From CAZGWJ01 sp964529445 (GTDB taxonomy: Bacteria > Oederibacteriota > Muellerivitia > Muellerivitales > Muellerivitaceae), in assembly GCA_964529445.1 (NCBI GenBank), contig CAZGWJ010000037.1, positions 1-23,555 of the forward strand: a stretch of DNA of 23,555 bases, in the 5' to 3' direction. A program made the translations under genes and the position numbers. The notes beneath the pieces are model-generated. The model ran no database searches, was not told where the DNA came from, and worked only from the letters and a program-made list of their open reading frames with translations. Of the stretch, positions 1 through 6,689 are shown piece by piece (within the stretch, counting starts at the first letter, position 1; the number at the start of each line of letters is the position of its first letter).

Positions 1-111
1 GGCGACCTGCATCGACACGCCGGCCAGGGCCGTGAGGGACTCGGTGGTGCCCCTGAACAGGCTCCGCCGGACCGGGAACCGCTTGACGAGGTTCAGAGCG
101 GATAGAAGCAT
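1..111 (-). CDS. dppF: Dipeptide/oligopeptide ABC transporter ATP-binding protein, N-terminal fragment (DppF/OppF-like)
   Basis: Reading the minus strand from an ATG at 111 gives 37 open codons to the window edge (N-terminus MLLSALNLVKRFPVRR, then a segment ending in LTALAGVSMQV). This is the usual start of the second ATPase of Dpp/Opp peptide importers: a first beta strand with 'LVKRFPV', an insertion, then 'AL.GVS'. Walker motifs would lie outside the window. The gene starts inside the last codons of dppD, overlapping it by 19 bases, which suggests translational coupling. A GGAAGGG stretch lies about 11 bases upstream. As one of two cytoplasmic ATPases it would energise peptide uptake together with DppD. 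The specific substrate cannot be told. Confidence 0.8.
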   Translation of the reverse strand, partial: MLLSALNLVKRFPVRRSLFRGTTESLTALAGVSMQVA

Positions 112-1058
112 CGGAAACCATGCCCTTCCGAACGGATCTCGAGGGACGGCACCGCCTTCGAGCATTTTCCCTGCGCGCGTGCGCAGCGGGACGCGAACGG
201 GCATCCCGGAAAGCGGTCCCTCGGTCCCGGCACCGCTCCACCGATGGCGCGGATGGGCTCGCCCCGGCGCGCCAGGGCCGGTTGGCAGGCCAAAAGACCC
301 GAAGTGTAGGGATGGCGGGCGTGCCGGAAGATGGCGGCAGGGCTGCCCACCTCCACGACCATCCCCGCGTAGAGGATGACGATGCGATCGGCCGCATGCC
401 GGACCTGGGAGAGATCGTGGGTGATGAAAAGGATGCCCATGCCGCGCTCGGAAGACAGGCGGTTGAGCAATTCGATGATCTGCGCCTGGACCGTCACGTC
501 CAGCGCGGTCGTGGGCTCATCGGCGATGAGGAGCAATGGACGGCCGGCCAGGGCCATGGCGATCATGACCCGCTGGCACATCCCTCCCGACAGGTGGTGC
601 GGGTAGCTTTCCGCCACGCGGGCCGGATCCGGGAGGCCCACCTCCCGGAACAAGGCGTGCGTCCGTTCCCGCGCCTGGGCCGGGTCCAAGCCCGAATGTG
701 CCCGGACGGCCTCGTCGACCTGCTCACCCGCCTTGAACACCGGGTTCAGGGAGGTCAAGGGCTCCTGGAAGATCATGGCGATGCCCGAGCCCCTCACCTT
801 GCGCCATTCCTCACGCGAAGCGCGCGAGAGATCGCGTCCCTTGAAGACGATGCTCCCGGCCGTCCTTCGCATGGGAGGGTCCGGAAGAAGGTCCATCAGG
901 GAGAGGGCCGTCATGCTCTTTCCGCACCCGGATTCGCCCACCAAGGCGATCCGTTCCCCCATCCCCAGGTCCAAGTCCACTCCCCGAAGCACCTCGGCGG
1001 GAGTGCCGTCGCCCTCCAGGACGACGCGGAGGTCCTTCACCTCCAACAAGGGGTTCAA
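93..1058 (-). CDS. dppD: Dipeptide/oligopeptide ABC transporter ATP-binding protein (DppD/OppD-like)
   Basis: Full-length 321-residue ATPase of a peptide importer. Walker A is GESGCGKS (41-48), the Q-loop Gln is 98, the ABC signature LSGGMCQRV is 157-165, Walker B is LLIADEP (176-182) and the H-loop is ITHD (212-215). The C-terminal oligopeptide-permease extension carries the CPFxxRCxxAxxxC pattern and a final Cys (286, 292, 299, 317), the four-cysteine cluster typical of DppD/OppD and known to bind an iron-sulfur cluster in some members. The signature has Cys161 where most members have Arg or Lys. The start is TTG at 1058, chosen because AAGGAG sits 8 bases upstream; no ATG fits as well. It is co-directional and overlapping with dppF, so they form an operon. 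Permease and binding-protein genes are not in the window. Family is certain; peptide versus nickel or other substrate is not. Confidence 0.93.
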   Translation of the reverse strand: MNPLLEVKDLRVVLEGDGTPAEVLRGVDLDLGMGERIALVGESGCGKSMTALSLMDLLPDPPMRRTAGSIVFKGRDLSRASREEWRKVRGSGIAMIFQEPLTSLNPVFKAGEQVDEAVRAHSGLDPAQARERTHALFREVGLPDPARVAESYPHHLSGGMCQRVMIAMALAGRPLLLIADEPTTALDVTVQAQIIELLNRLSSERGMGILFITHDLSQVRHAADRIVILYAGMVVEVGSPAAIFRHARHPYTSGLLACQPALARRGEPIRAIGGAVPGPRDRFPGCPFASRCARAQGKCSKAVPSLEIRSEGHGFRCFYPL

Positions 1059-1173
1059 GAGGCACGCTCCTTCGGGGACAACGGGTTTTCCTTCCGCTCA
1101 TCGGACGGAAGGAATGCGGGATGAAGTCCGCGGAGGGGATGCGGCCCTGGGACCGGACCGCGCCCGCAGGGGA

Positions 1174-1956
1174 TCATTCGCCGTCGGGCAGGTTGACGAG
1201 GTTCTCGAAACGCACTTCCATGAGCGGATAATCCACGATGGCGTAATGTCCCTGGTTCAGGGGACCCGGGTTCACCACGGTCGTCCCCCCCAGTTTCACG
1301 GTGCCCTGCCCCTTCTCGGCCATGCCGCAGACCAGGAGTTTCGGGGCCACCTTCTCGATGATCTCGTTGATCAGAAGGACGCCCACGCGTTCCTCCTCGC
1401 CCTGGTCGAGACGGCACACGGGAGGCGAATGGAAGATCAGGATCTTGTCACCGGGCATGTACTCCAGCCGTCGAAGGGCGAAAGCCGGCCATTGTGTGTT
1501 GTACTGGAGGAGGAACTCCCGATCATCCTCGGAACGGCCCAGGTCCCCGCCGAAGCCGGCCACCAGATAACCCTCCTCGCGGAAGATCATCTCGTGGGCG
1601 GGCCTCAGGTTCGGGTAGATGTTGGCGTAGTTGTACACCTGCTTGAAATAGTAGGACTCGGGGGCATCGCACAATCCCGGCACGATGTAAACGGGCTTGT
1701 GGGTATCGGCCAGGGCCAGGATGAATTGCTGGAGGTGCTCCATGTCGGAACGCATCTCCTGCTGGATGGCCGCGCCATCCATGGAAGGTTTGCTGTGGAA
1801 TTTCCGGGCCGTCAAATACTCGGTGATGCGCCGGTTGCCCTTCATCGAACCGCCGCAATAGAGAATGAGATCCGGATCCTCCATGGGAACCATGCGCGTG
1901 ATGAGCGGCAGGACATCCCGGGCACCGCGGTAATCGGTCAGGCAGAGGATCTTCAC
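1174..1956 (-). CDS. Metallophosphoesterase-fold protein with degenerate active site
   Basis: A 260-residue cytoplasmic protein with the layout of a small calcineurin-like phosphoesterase: beta strand plus first motif 'LTDYRG' (6-11), second 'LYCGGS' (32-37), third 'VPGLCD' (92-97), then 'IFHSPP' (174-179), 'VCGMAE' (209-214) and 'VVNPGPLNQG' (227-236). Compared with the canonical DxH, GD, GNH(D/E), H and GHxH motifs, Asp8, Asp97 and His176 are kept, but His10 is Arg, the Asp of GD is Gly36, the Asn-His of GNH is Leu-Cys, and the last HxH is Met-x-Glu. It may therefore bind metal poorly or act as a non-enzymatic binding protein. The start is GTG at 1956 with AAGGG 7 bases upstream. A TATAAT box at 2016-2011 probably drives it. 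It is divergent from the GalT-like gene. Fold assignment is good; function is unknown. Confidence 0.75.
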   Translation of the reverse strand: MKILCLTDYRGARDVLPLITRMVPMEDPDLILYCGGSMKGNRRITEYLTARKFHSKPSMDGAAIQQEMRSDMEHLQQFILALADTHKPVYIVPGLCDAPESYYFKQVYNYANIYPNLRPAHEMIFREEGYLVAGFGGDLGRSEDDREFLLQYNTQWPAFALRRLEYMPGDKILIFHSPPVCRLDQGEEERVGVLLINEIIEKVAPKLLVCGMAEKGQGTVKLGGTTVVNPGPLNQGHYAIVDYPLMEVRFENLVNLPDGE

Positions 1957-2010
1957 GAAGTCACCCTTGAAGCGAGGAATGGGTCTTCATTCGCATCTCT
2001 CGACCCGCCT

Positions 2011-2041
2011 ATTATATGGCCAAGCGGGGCCAGCCGAACAA
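2011..2041 (-). promoter_or_regulatory. Promoter of the metallophosphoesterase-like gene, in a divergent intergenic region
   Basis: On the minus strand a perfect TATAAT lies at 2016-2011, preceded by a weak TTGTTC at 2041-2036 with a 19-base gap. Transcription would start near 2004, about 48 bases before the GTG at 1956. Just downstream of the -10, the sequence reads TATAATAGGC, close to the decamer shared with other promoters here. On the plus strand, TATTAT at 2010-2015 could serve the divergent DUF4921-type gene, with a poor -35. Confidence 0.5.
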
Positions 2042-2096
2042 ATTCAATTCGACCCGGGTTGCCCCCCCGCGGGACCGGAAGGTAAGATGGGTGATC

Positions 2097-3410
2097 ATGA
2101 AACCCACGCCTCCCCTCGTCCAGCGGATGCCCGACGGAACCCTCAAGCACGTGAATCCCTTCACGGGTACCGAGGTCTGGACGGTGCCCTCCCGCGCCCA
2201 CCGTCCCTTTCCCCGCTCCTCCCCCCTTCCGGCCAAGCCCCTGAAACCCCGCCCCATCGAGGATCACTGTGATTTCTGCCGTGCCCATTACCTGAAAACT
2301 CCGCCCGAGAAATCGCGGGTCCTCCTGTTGCCACGCGGTGGTTCCTTCGCGCTGGACCGACTGGCGCCCTCGCTCGTGAGCGGGTCCGAGGCGGCGTTCC
2401 GGTGTTTCGCCAACCTCTTCGAGATCGTGACGCTTGATTACTGGGCGAAGAATCACGGCTATCGCCTTCCAGAAACCCTGGCCGCGTGGAAACGCGCCTA
2501 CTTGGCGGACCCTGCCGGAAAGCGCCACGTGGAAAACCTGCTGGCCACCAAACTGCGTCTGGCCGGAAGGAATCCCCGAACGACCCCCGCCGCCCTGAAA
2601 CGCTCCCTGCTGGACGCCTTCTTCGGGGGTTCCCACGACCTGGTCGTCTCGGGAAGGCATTTCGCGCCCGGCGCCCGCGACGAAGGCGACCTGTACTCCT
2701 CGGGATCCATGCCGCCCGACGATCACGCCGTGTTCCTGCGATTCACCGTCAAGGCCATGTCCTCCATCTACGAGCGGAACCCCCATGTGCGTTTCGTGAC
2801 CGTCTTCCAGAATTGGCTGAAACCCGCGGGTGCCTCTTTCGACCACCTCCACAAGCAGCTGGTCGGCCTGGACGAATGGGGTGTTTCCATCGAGCGCGAG
2901 ACGGAGATGGTCCGCAAGAGGCCCGACGCCTACAACGAACTCCTGACGAACCCGGCGCGCCGCCTGGATGTCGTGGTGGCCGAGAACGAAGGCGCCGTCG
3001 TGCTCTCGGAGTTCGGGCACCGCTATCCCACCCTGGGCGTCTATTCGAAAAGCCGATCCGCGCGGCCCGAGGAGCATGGCGACCGGGACTTCCGTCATGT
3101 TTCCGACCTGGTCCATGCCTGCCACGCGGCCATGGGACCGCGAATCCCCTGCAACGAGGAATGGTACTTCTCCCCGCGCCATGCGCGGACCCCGATGCCT
3201 TGGCACATCCTGATCAAGTGGCGCACGCTGAACCAGGCGGGTTTCGAGGGGAACACCAAGATCTACATCAACCCCGTGTCCCCATGGGACCTGAAGAACG
3301 ACATGGTCCTCCGGCTTCGCGATGCGCGGCGCCGGGGACGGCTGGCGGCAGGCATCCGCGTCGGCCGGGAATGCCGCATGAAAAGGAACGCTCTCCAGTA
3401 CGCCCGATGA
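2097..3410 (+). CDS. Galactose-1-phosphate uridylyltransferase-like protein (DUF4921 type)
   Basis: A 437-residue HIT-superfamily nucleotidyltransferase. The GalT-like hallmark 'KPAGASFDHLHKQ' (242-254) contains HxHxQ (His250, His252, Gln254); in GalT the second His becomes uridylylated. A CDFC pair (58-61) may bind zinc. The opening 'MPDGTLKHVNPFTGTEVWTV' (11-30) resembles my recollection of the DUF4921 family, which is annotated by similarity to GalT. The reaction would be transfer of a nucleoside monophosphate between sugar phosphate and nucleotide sugar, but the substrate is unknown. The frame is open from an ATG at 2016, but the family-like sequence begins at the ATG at 2097, and a -10-like TATTAT overlaps the earlier ATG, so I use 2097. 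No galK, galE or other Leloir gene is adjacent; it appears as a stand-alone gene. Confidence 0.8.
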   Translation: MKPTPPLVQRMPDGTLKHVNPFTGTEVWTVPSRAHRPFPRSSPLPAKPLKPRPIEDHCDFCRAHYLKTPPEKSRVLLLPRGGSFALDRLAPSLVSGSEAAFRCFANLFEIVTLDYWAKNHGYRLPETLAAWKRAYLADPAGKRHVENLLATKLRLAGRNPRTTPAALKRSLLDAFFGGSHDLVVSGRHFAPGARDEGDLYSSGSMPPDDHAVFLRFTVKAMSSIYERNPHVRFVTVFQNWLKPAGASFDHLHKQLVGLDEWGVSIERETEMVRKRPDAYNELLTNPARRLDVVVAENEGAVVLSEFGHRYPTLGVYSKSRSARPEEHGDRDFRHVSDLVHACHAAMGPRIPCNEEWYFSPRHARTPMPWHILIKWRTLNQAGFEGNTKIYINPVSPWDLKNDMVLRLRDARRRGRLAAGIRVGRECRMKRNALQYAR

Positions 3411-3475
3411 AAACCCTGCCGCGAAATCACTCTCATCCAAAATAAGGACATCTCGAACCACGAAGAGGCCCGCCT

Positions 3476-3493
3476 TCGACGAGGTCTCGTCGA
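3476..3493. repeat. Inverted repeat downstream of the GalT-like gene
   Basis: TCGACGA at 3476-3482 pairs with TCGTCGA at 3487-3493 around a GGTC loop. It lies about 65 bases after the stop of the plus-strand gene, between convergent genes. There is no T-run, so it is not a standard intrinsic terminator. The rest of the 3411-3607 gap shows no gene. Confidence 0.4.
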
Positions 3494-3607
3494 TGAGGGG
3501 ATGTCCCGGGTTACATCGGTGGTTGGGTGATCTTGGACAGCCGCGACTCCCCATACTGAATCGACGAACCGCAGACCGGGATTCATAGGACGACACCGAC
3601 CCAGCGA

Positions 3608-3988
3608 TTATCGAACGAGCAGGAGTCTCAATACCCTGGCTTCGAATTCCGTCCTCAGGTAGATCAGGTAGATGCCCGCGGACAAATCCTCCCCGGCGGT
3701 GGACTTCCCCTTCCATTCGATCGTCACCGGTTGATCGGCCATCGCCTCGCCGGAATAGGGATGATCCACGATCTCGCCGGAGGAGTTGTAGATCCAGACG
3801 CCCATCTTGCCGTATTCGGGAGAGCGCAGGAGGAAGGTCACCGGAGCATCCAGGTCGGGCCGATAGACCGAGCGGTTCACGGCGAATACGGCTTCGAGCG
3901 CGAAAGCCGTGCCGACGACCCCCAGGACTAGAAGCGGCGCCAGGATCGCCCTCAGGGCGATTATCCGGTGGCAGGTTTCTCTTTCCAT
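3608..3988 (-). CDS. Small exported protein with FlgD-like Ig domain
   Basis: A 126-residue protein. Residues about 8-29 are a hydrophobic signal peptide ending 'GTAFA', a good signal-peptidase I site. The mature part is one beta-sandwich: a hydrophobic strand 'GVWIYNSSGEIVDHP', then 'VTIEWKGKSTAGEDLSAGIY' and a final strand of hydrophobic residues. The order 'V.IYN..GE.V', 'W.GK...G..L.AGIY.', '...R..LLV' is typical of FlgD Ig-like domains, which also occur as C-terminal modules of secreted proteins in several Gram-negative phyla. Here it stands alone, with no catalytic region. It lies 93 bases downstream of the GT-C glycosyltransferase, in the same direction. The ATG at 3988 is the only sensible start; its Shine-Dalgarno site is weak. 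Role unknown. Confidence 0.7.
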   Translation of the reverse strand: MERETCHRIIALRAILAPLLVLGVVGTAFALEAVFAVNRSVYRPDLDAPVTFLLRSPEYGKMGVWIYNSSGEIVDHPYSGEAMADQPVTIEWKGKSTAGEDLSAGIYLIYLRTEFEARVLRLLLVR

Positions 3989-4081
3989 GATCGCCAGTCA
4001 TCCCTTCTGCCGGCCGGAAGGTCCCCGCGAACGCCGGCCCCCGTCAGGAGCATCGGCCTTTCCCCGCCGTCCCGGGCGGGG

Positions 4082-6349
4082 TTATTCATCATTCATGGAT
4101 TTCCGGATCCGCTCTTCCAGCACCGACCGCCACAAGACGGCCCGATCGGCCTCGCGCCGGGCCTCAACCTCACGACCCCGTCTTTTCAGGCACGAGGCCA
4201 TGATAACCGCCAACTCATCGTTCTCCAAGCCGAGCGAGCGAGCCTTTCCGACGGCCTCCATGGCGCCCGGACAATCATTGCGATCCAGGGCCTCGGATGC
4301 CCTGCGAAGCCACCGCATCGCGGTCCCATCCAGGGAATCGTCGGGCGTGTCGATGACCGGGTGTCGCCTTGGCGGGGTGGGGGTTGCCAAACGATAGACC
4401 AGCGTGTTGTCGCCCACGAACATCATTTCGACGTGACGCCCCCAGAATTCGGCCGACTCCATCCCCGGGAGGATCGTGGTCGGTGTTTCACCCGTTTTGC
4501 GGGAATCGGGGGCGCCCTTCGGAACCATCCGGGACGCCTCCTCGCGCTGGTAAAGGATGTAACGGATGCCGCGCCGTCTCAGGTTCTCCGCCAGTCCCTT
4601 CGCCGTCCCGGTCTCATGGCCCCATCGGTACAGGTGCGGAGTCTTCCACTTGAAATCCACATGGACCGGGGCTTTCAGCGGATAGGCCTGGAAAACGCCG
4701 TGTGCCAGGACCCGGTCGCCCGGCGTCGCATCCCTCTCGACGGCCCGATAGGCCGCGAAGACGTCCCGGTCGAAGTGATAATGCCTTGCCAATCGGGAAT
4801 CCCGCGATTCGAGTCCCAGGGCCGCCGGCCAGGGTGCGTCGGTGCGCAATTGGGCCGCGAAGGCCAGCCACAAGGAAACCGCCCAACCGGCCGCGAACAC
4901 CCAACGGGCCGAACGGTCCCCTGTCGGTTGCCAGGCCAGGCCGGCGAAGGCCGCGAGCGCCAGCATCGGGATCGCCGCGTGCCTCAAGCTCGTCGCGACC
5001 AAGCACCACGCCAGGAGCGAACCGCCCGCGAAAAGCGCGAGCGCCCTCCCCCGGGGATCCTTCCAGGCGCGCGCGGCCCAGGGCAGGGCCATGAGAACGA
5101 GCGGCGAGAAAAAGGCGCCGACCTGGTTTTCAGGCGTGAAGAAGGCTCGCCACACGTTCCGGAGGACATCGGCGGGCGCCAGGGAAGCGGGAGAGCCCGT
5201 GTCGGCCATGAGAAGCTTCTCCATTCCAGGGGAGTACCCGTCCGGCCCGGCCCCGAGGAGACCGGTCAAAAGCGGGTAAACGGGATTCCCGTGGGATAGA
5301 TCATTCCTCAACAACCAAGGCAGGACCGGGAGGAGGACCCATCCCACCCACGCCAGCGATAAACGGGGCCGCACGCTTCCTCGCGGAGGAAACAGCCAGA
5401 CCGCGAGGAGACCCGCCGCCGCAAGGACCGCCGTGTATTTCACGCCCATTGCGCACCCGAGAAGGAACGCCGATGCGGCGGCCCAGGAAGACGAATGCTT
5501 CCCTCCCTTGAGCGATTCGACCAGACAAGCCAGGGCGCCCAGGGAGAAGGCCGCCAGGAAACCTTCCACGTAACCGAACGTGAAGAGGAAGAGAAAGGCG
5601 CCGCTGGAGAGGAGGATGACGGTCGCGATCCGGACCGCCTCCCCCGTCGCGCGGAAAAGGTGACGCAGTCCGAGAACCGCCAGGACCAGCGAAAGGAGAT
5701 TCCCCATGCGCGCGAGGGCCTCGCCGCCCATTGAATGGAGCGCGGCCAGGAGGATGTCGGTCAATTTGGGCATATTCCCCGTGTGATCCGGCCAAAGGAG
5801 AGGCAGCTCTCGGGTGCGGGCGACCTCCCGGGCAAACCGCGAATGGTCCAGAACGGCGTCCCAAGCGAGCGGCGGCGCCAGGAATTCCGGGAACCAGAGG
5901 AGGATGAAAGGGACGGCGAGGAAGGGTGCCCAACGACCTCCAGAACCCGCGAACCTCGCGATCGACCCGCGCAGGACGATCCACCCTTCCTTCAAGGCGG
6001 GGAGGCAGAAAAAGGCCAGGATCGATCCATGGAGAACGCCGTTCACGGCCAGCGCAAAGGAAATCGCCGAGAATAGCGCGATCGAAACCGCGAAGGAAGG
6101 CAGGGTCCGTTCCTCCGCAGGGATCGGGGAAAATAGGAAGCGCCCCAGGATGGATGTCCAACCCGCGAACCCCAGAGTCAAGAGAGCCATCCCGACGAGG
6201 GACACCGACCGGGATCCCCAACGAGCCGTGAAAAGCGATGGTTCCCATTCGGTGTCGTTCCAAAGCCGGAAGTCCGGCCGGAAGGATGCCCATCCCGCCG
6301 CCGCGACGAAGGCCGCGAGGAGGAGGAATGAAAACACGTACTTTTTCAA
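4082..6349 (-). CDS. GT-C type integral membrane glycosyltransferase
   Basis: About 755 residues with roughly a dozen hydrophobic helices covering the first two thirds. The first helix is followed by an extracytoplasmic loop with acidic residues ('WNDTEWEPS'), where GT-C enzymes carry their catalytic acid. A later loop 'PPLAWDAVLDHSRFA' resembles the 'PP..WDA..YH' signature of lipid-phosphosugar-dependent membrane glycosyltransferases. The last ~230 residues are soluble: an alpha/beta part containing 'GIRYILYQREE', and a helical, TPR-like tail (ALDRNDCPGAMEAVGKAR). The enzyme probably glycosylates a lipid or protein from a polyprenyl-phosphate sugar; acceptor unknown. The start is uncertain: TTG at 6349 with GAGAGG 6 bases upstream is preferred. 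The frame can begin at TTG 6388, but that codon lies in the -35 box of the tRNA promoter on the other strand. Confidence 0.75.
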   Translation of the reverse strand: MKKYVFSFLLLAAFVAAAGWASFRPDFRLWNDTEWEPSLFTARWGSRSVSLVGMALLTLGFAGWTSILGRFLFSPIPAEERTLPSFAVSIALFSAISFALAVNGVLHGSILAFFCLPALKEGWIVLRGSIARFAGSGGRWAPFLAVPFILLWFPEFLAPPLAWDAVLDHSRFAREVARTRELPLLWPDHTGNMPKLTDILLAALHSMGGEALARMGNLLSLVLAVLGLRHLFRATGEAVRIATVILLSSGAFLFLFTFGYVEGFLAAFSLGALACLVESLKGGKHSSSWAAASAFLLGCAMGVKYTAVLAAAGLLAVWLFPPRGSVRPRLSLAWVGWVLLPVLPWLLRNDLSHGNPVYPLLTGLLGAGPDGYSPGMEKLLMADTGSPASLAPADVLRNVWRAFFTPENQVGAFFSPLVLMALPWAARAWKDPRGRALALFAGGSLLAWCLVATSLRHAAIPMLALAAFAGLAWQPTGDRSARWVFAAGWAVSLWLAFAAQLRTDAPWPAALGLESRDSRLARHYHFDRDVFAAYRAVERDATPGDRVLAHGVFQAYPLKAPVHVDFKWKTPHLYRWGHETGTAKGLAENLRRRGIRYILYQREEASRMVPKGAPDSRKTGETPTTILPGMESAEFWGRHVEMMFVGDNTLVYRLATPTPPRRHPVIDTPDDSLDGTAMRWLRRASEALDRNDCPGAMEAVGKARSLGLENDELAVIMASCLKRRGREVEARREADRAVLWRSVLEERIRKSMNDE

Positions 6350-6381
6350 AGCATGCCTCTCGGGGAGCGCCGGTCGTTCCG

Positions 6382-6409
6382 TTGACAACCCCCCCCTTCA
6401 AAGTATAAT
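6382..6409 (+). promoter_or_regulatory. Consensus promoter of the tRNA-Leu gene
   Basis: Perfect TTGACA at 6382-6387 and perfect TATAAT at 6404-6409 with a 16-base gap. The start point would be near 6416, about 16 bases before the tRNA 5' end at 6432. The bases after the -10 are ACGC, giving the decamer TATAATACGC that also occurs at the spt promoter. This is the strongest sigma70-type promoter in the window, as expected for a stable RNA. Confidence 0.9.
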
Positions 6410-6431
6410 ACGCTTCCTGTTGAGGGTCCCT

Positions 6432-6514
6432 GCCCGGGTGGTGGAATTGGCAGACACGTACGCTTGAGGTGCGTATGGGCGACCGTGCGGGTTCGAGTCC
6501 CGCCCCGGGCACCA
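6432..6514 (+). tRNA. tRNA-Leu (anticodon GAG)
   Basis: An 83-base class II tRNA with encoded CCA. The acceptor stem GCCCGGG (6432-6438) pairs with CCCGGGC near the 3' end. The D-arm contains GGTGGAATTGGCAGAC, typical of tRNA-Leu. The anticodon stem is TACGC/GCGTA with the loop TTGAGGT, so the anticodon is GAG and it reads CTC and, by wobble, CTT leucine codons. A long variable arm (TGGGCGACCGT) and T-arm GCGGG-TTCGAGT-CCCGC follow. It is a single-gene unit with its own promoter and terminator. Confidence 0.97.
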
Positions 6515-6518
6515 ATAG

Positions 6519-6539
6519 GGCGATCAGTACCCGATCGCC
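6519..6539 (+). repeat. Hairpin directly after tRNA-Leu
   Basis: GGCGATC (6519-6525) pairs perfectly with GATCGCC (6533-6539) around a seven-base loop, starting five bases after the encoded CCA. It lies in the 3' trailer of the tRNA precursor and could stop exonucleases or guide 3'-end maturation. There is no T-run, so termination is more likely at 6596-6630. Confidence 0.55.
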
Positions 6540-6548
6540 GAGGTACCA

Positions 6549-6569
6549 GTTGGAAGTGGGAAGTTCGAA
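6549..6569 (+). repeat. Three degenerate 7-base tandem units in the tRNA trailer
   Basis: Consecutive heptads GTTGGAA, GTGGGAA and GTTCGAA. They share G-T-x-x-G-A-A style spacing and resemble, on the opposite strand, the heptads at 10415-10449. They lie between the tRNA hairpin and the terminator. Confidence 0.5.
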
Positions 6570-6595
6570 GCGAAGGCATACGAAGCATCAAACCA

Positions 6596-6630
6596 AAAAG
6601 GACGGCCCTCGGGCCGTCCTTTTGTCTTTT
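6596..6630. terminator. Bidirectional intrinsic terminator
   Basis: The stem core GGACGGCC (6600-6607) pairs with GGCCGTCC (6612-6619) around CTCG, extended by four A-T pairs. On the plus strand it is followed by TTTTGTCTTTT and ends the tRNA transcript. On the minus strand it ends in TTTTTGG and can also stop transcripts of the exported-protein gene whose stop is at 6690. Confidence 0.92.
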
Positions 6631-6689
6631 ATACACCGTGTGAATCCGGCCTTCCCATCGGGTCCTTCAAGCCATCCGCAAAGCATCCG

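Noticed and set aside
733..2085. 450-codon plus-strand frame opposite dppD and the phosphoesterase-like gene
   Set aside because: Antisense to two motif-bearing genes; no recognisable domain.
3263..3586. 107-codon minus-strand frame reaching into the 3411-3607 gap
   Set aside because: Mostly antisense to the GalT-like gene, Arg-rich, no ribosome site or motif.
1953..4001. 682-codon open frame on the minus strand
   Set aside because: It lies opposite the GalT-like gene and partly over the FlgD-like gene in another frame; composition is Arg/Gly/His-rich without motifs, as for GC-rich shadow frames.
4062..4081. GC-rich hairpin (CCCCGCC/GGCGGGG) right after the GT-C stop
   Set aside because: Stem is strong but no T-run follows on the minus strand, so it is not counted as an intrinsic terminator; it may simply reflect base composition.
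5301..6515. 404-codon minus-strand frame over the GT-C gene and tRNA
   Set aside because: Out-of-frame shadow of the GT-C gene (for example repeated Arg/Pro/Gly runs), and it would cover the tRNA and its promoter.
6346..6636. 96-codon minus-strand frame spanning the tRNA and terminator
   Set aside because: It would read through the tRNA gene on the opposite strand and the terminator; no protein-like features.
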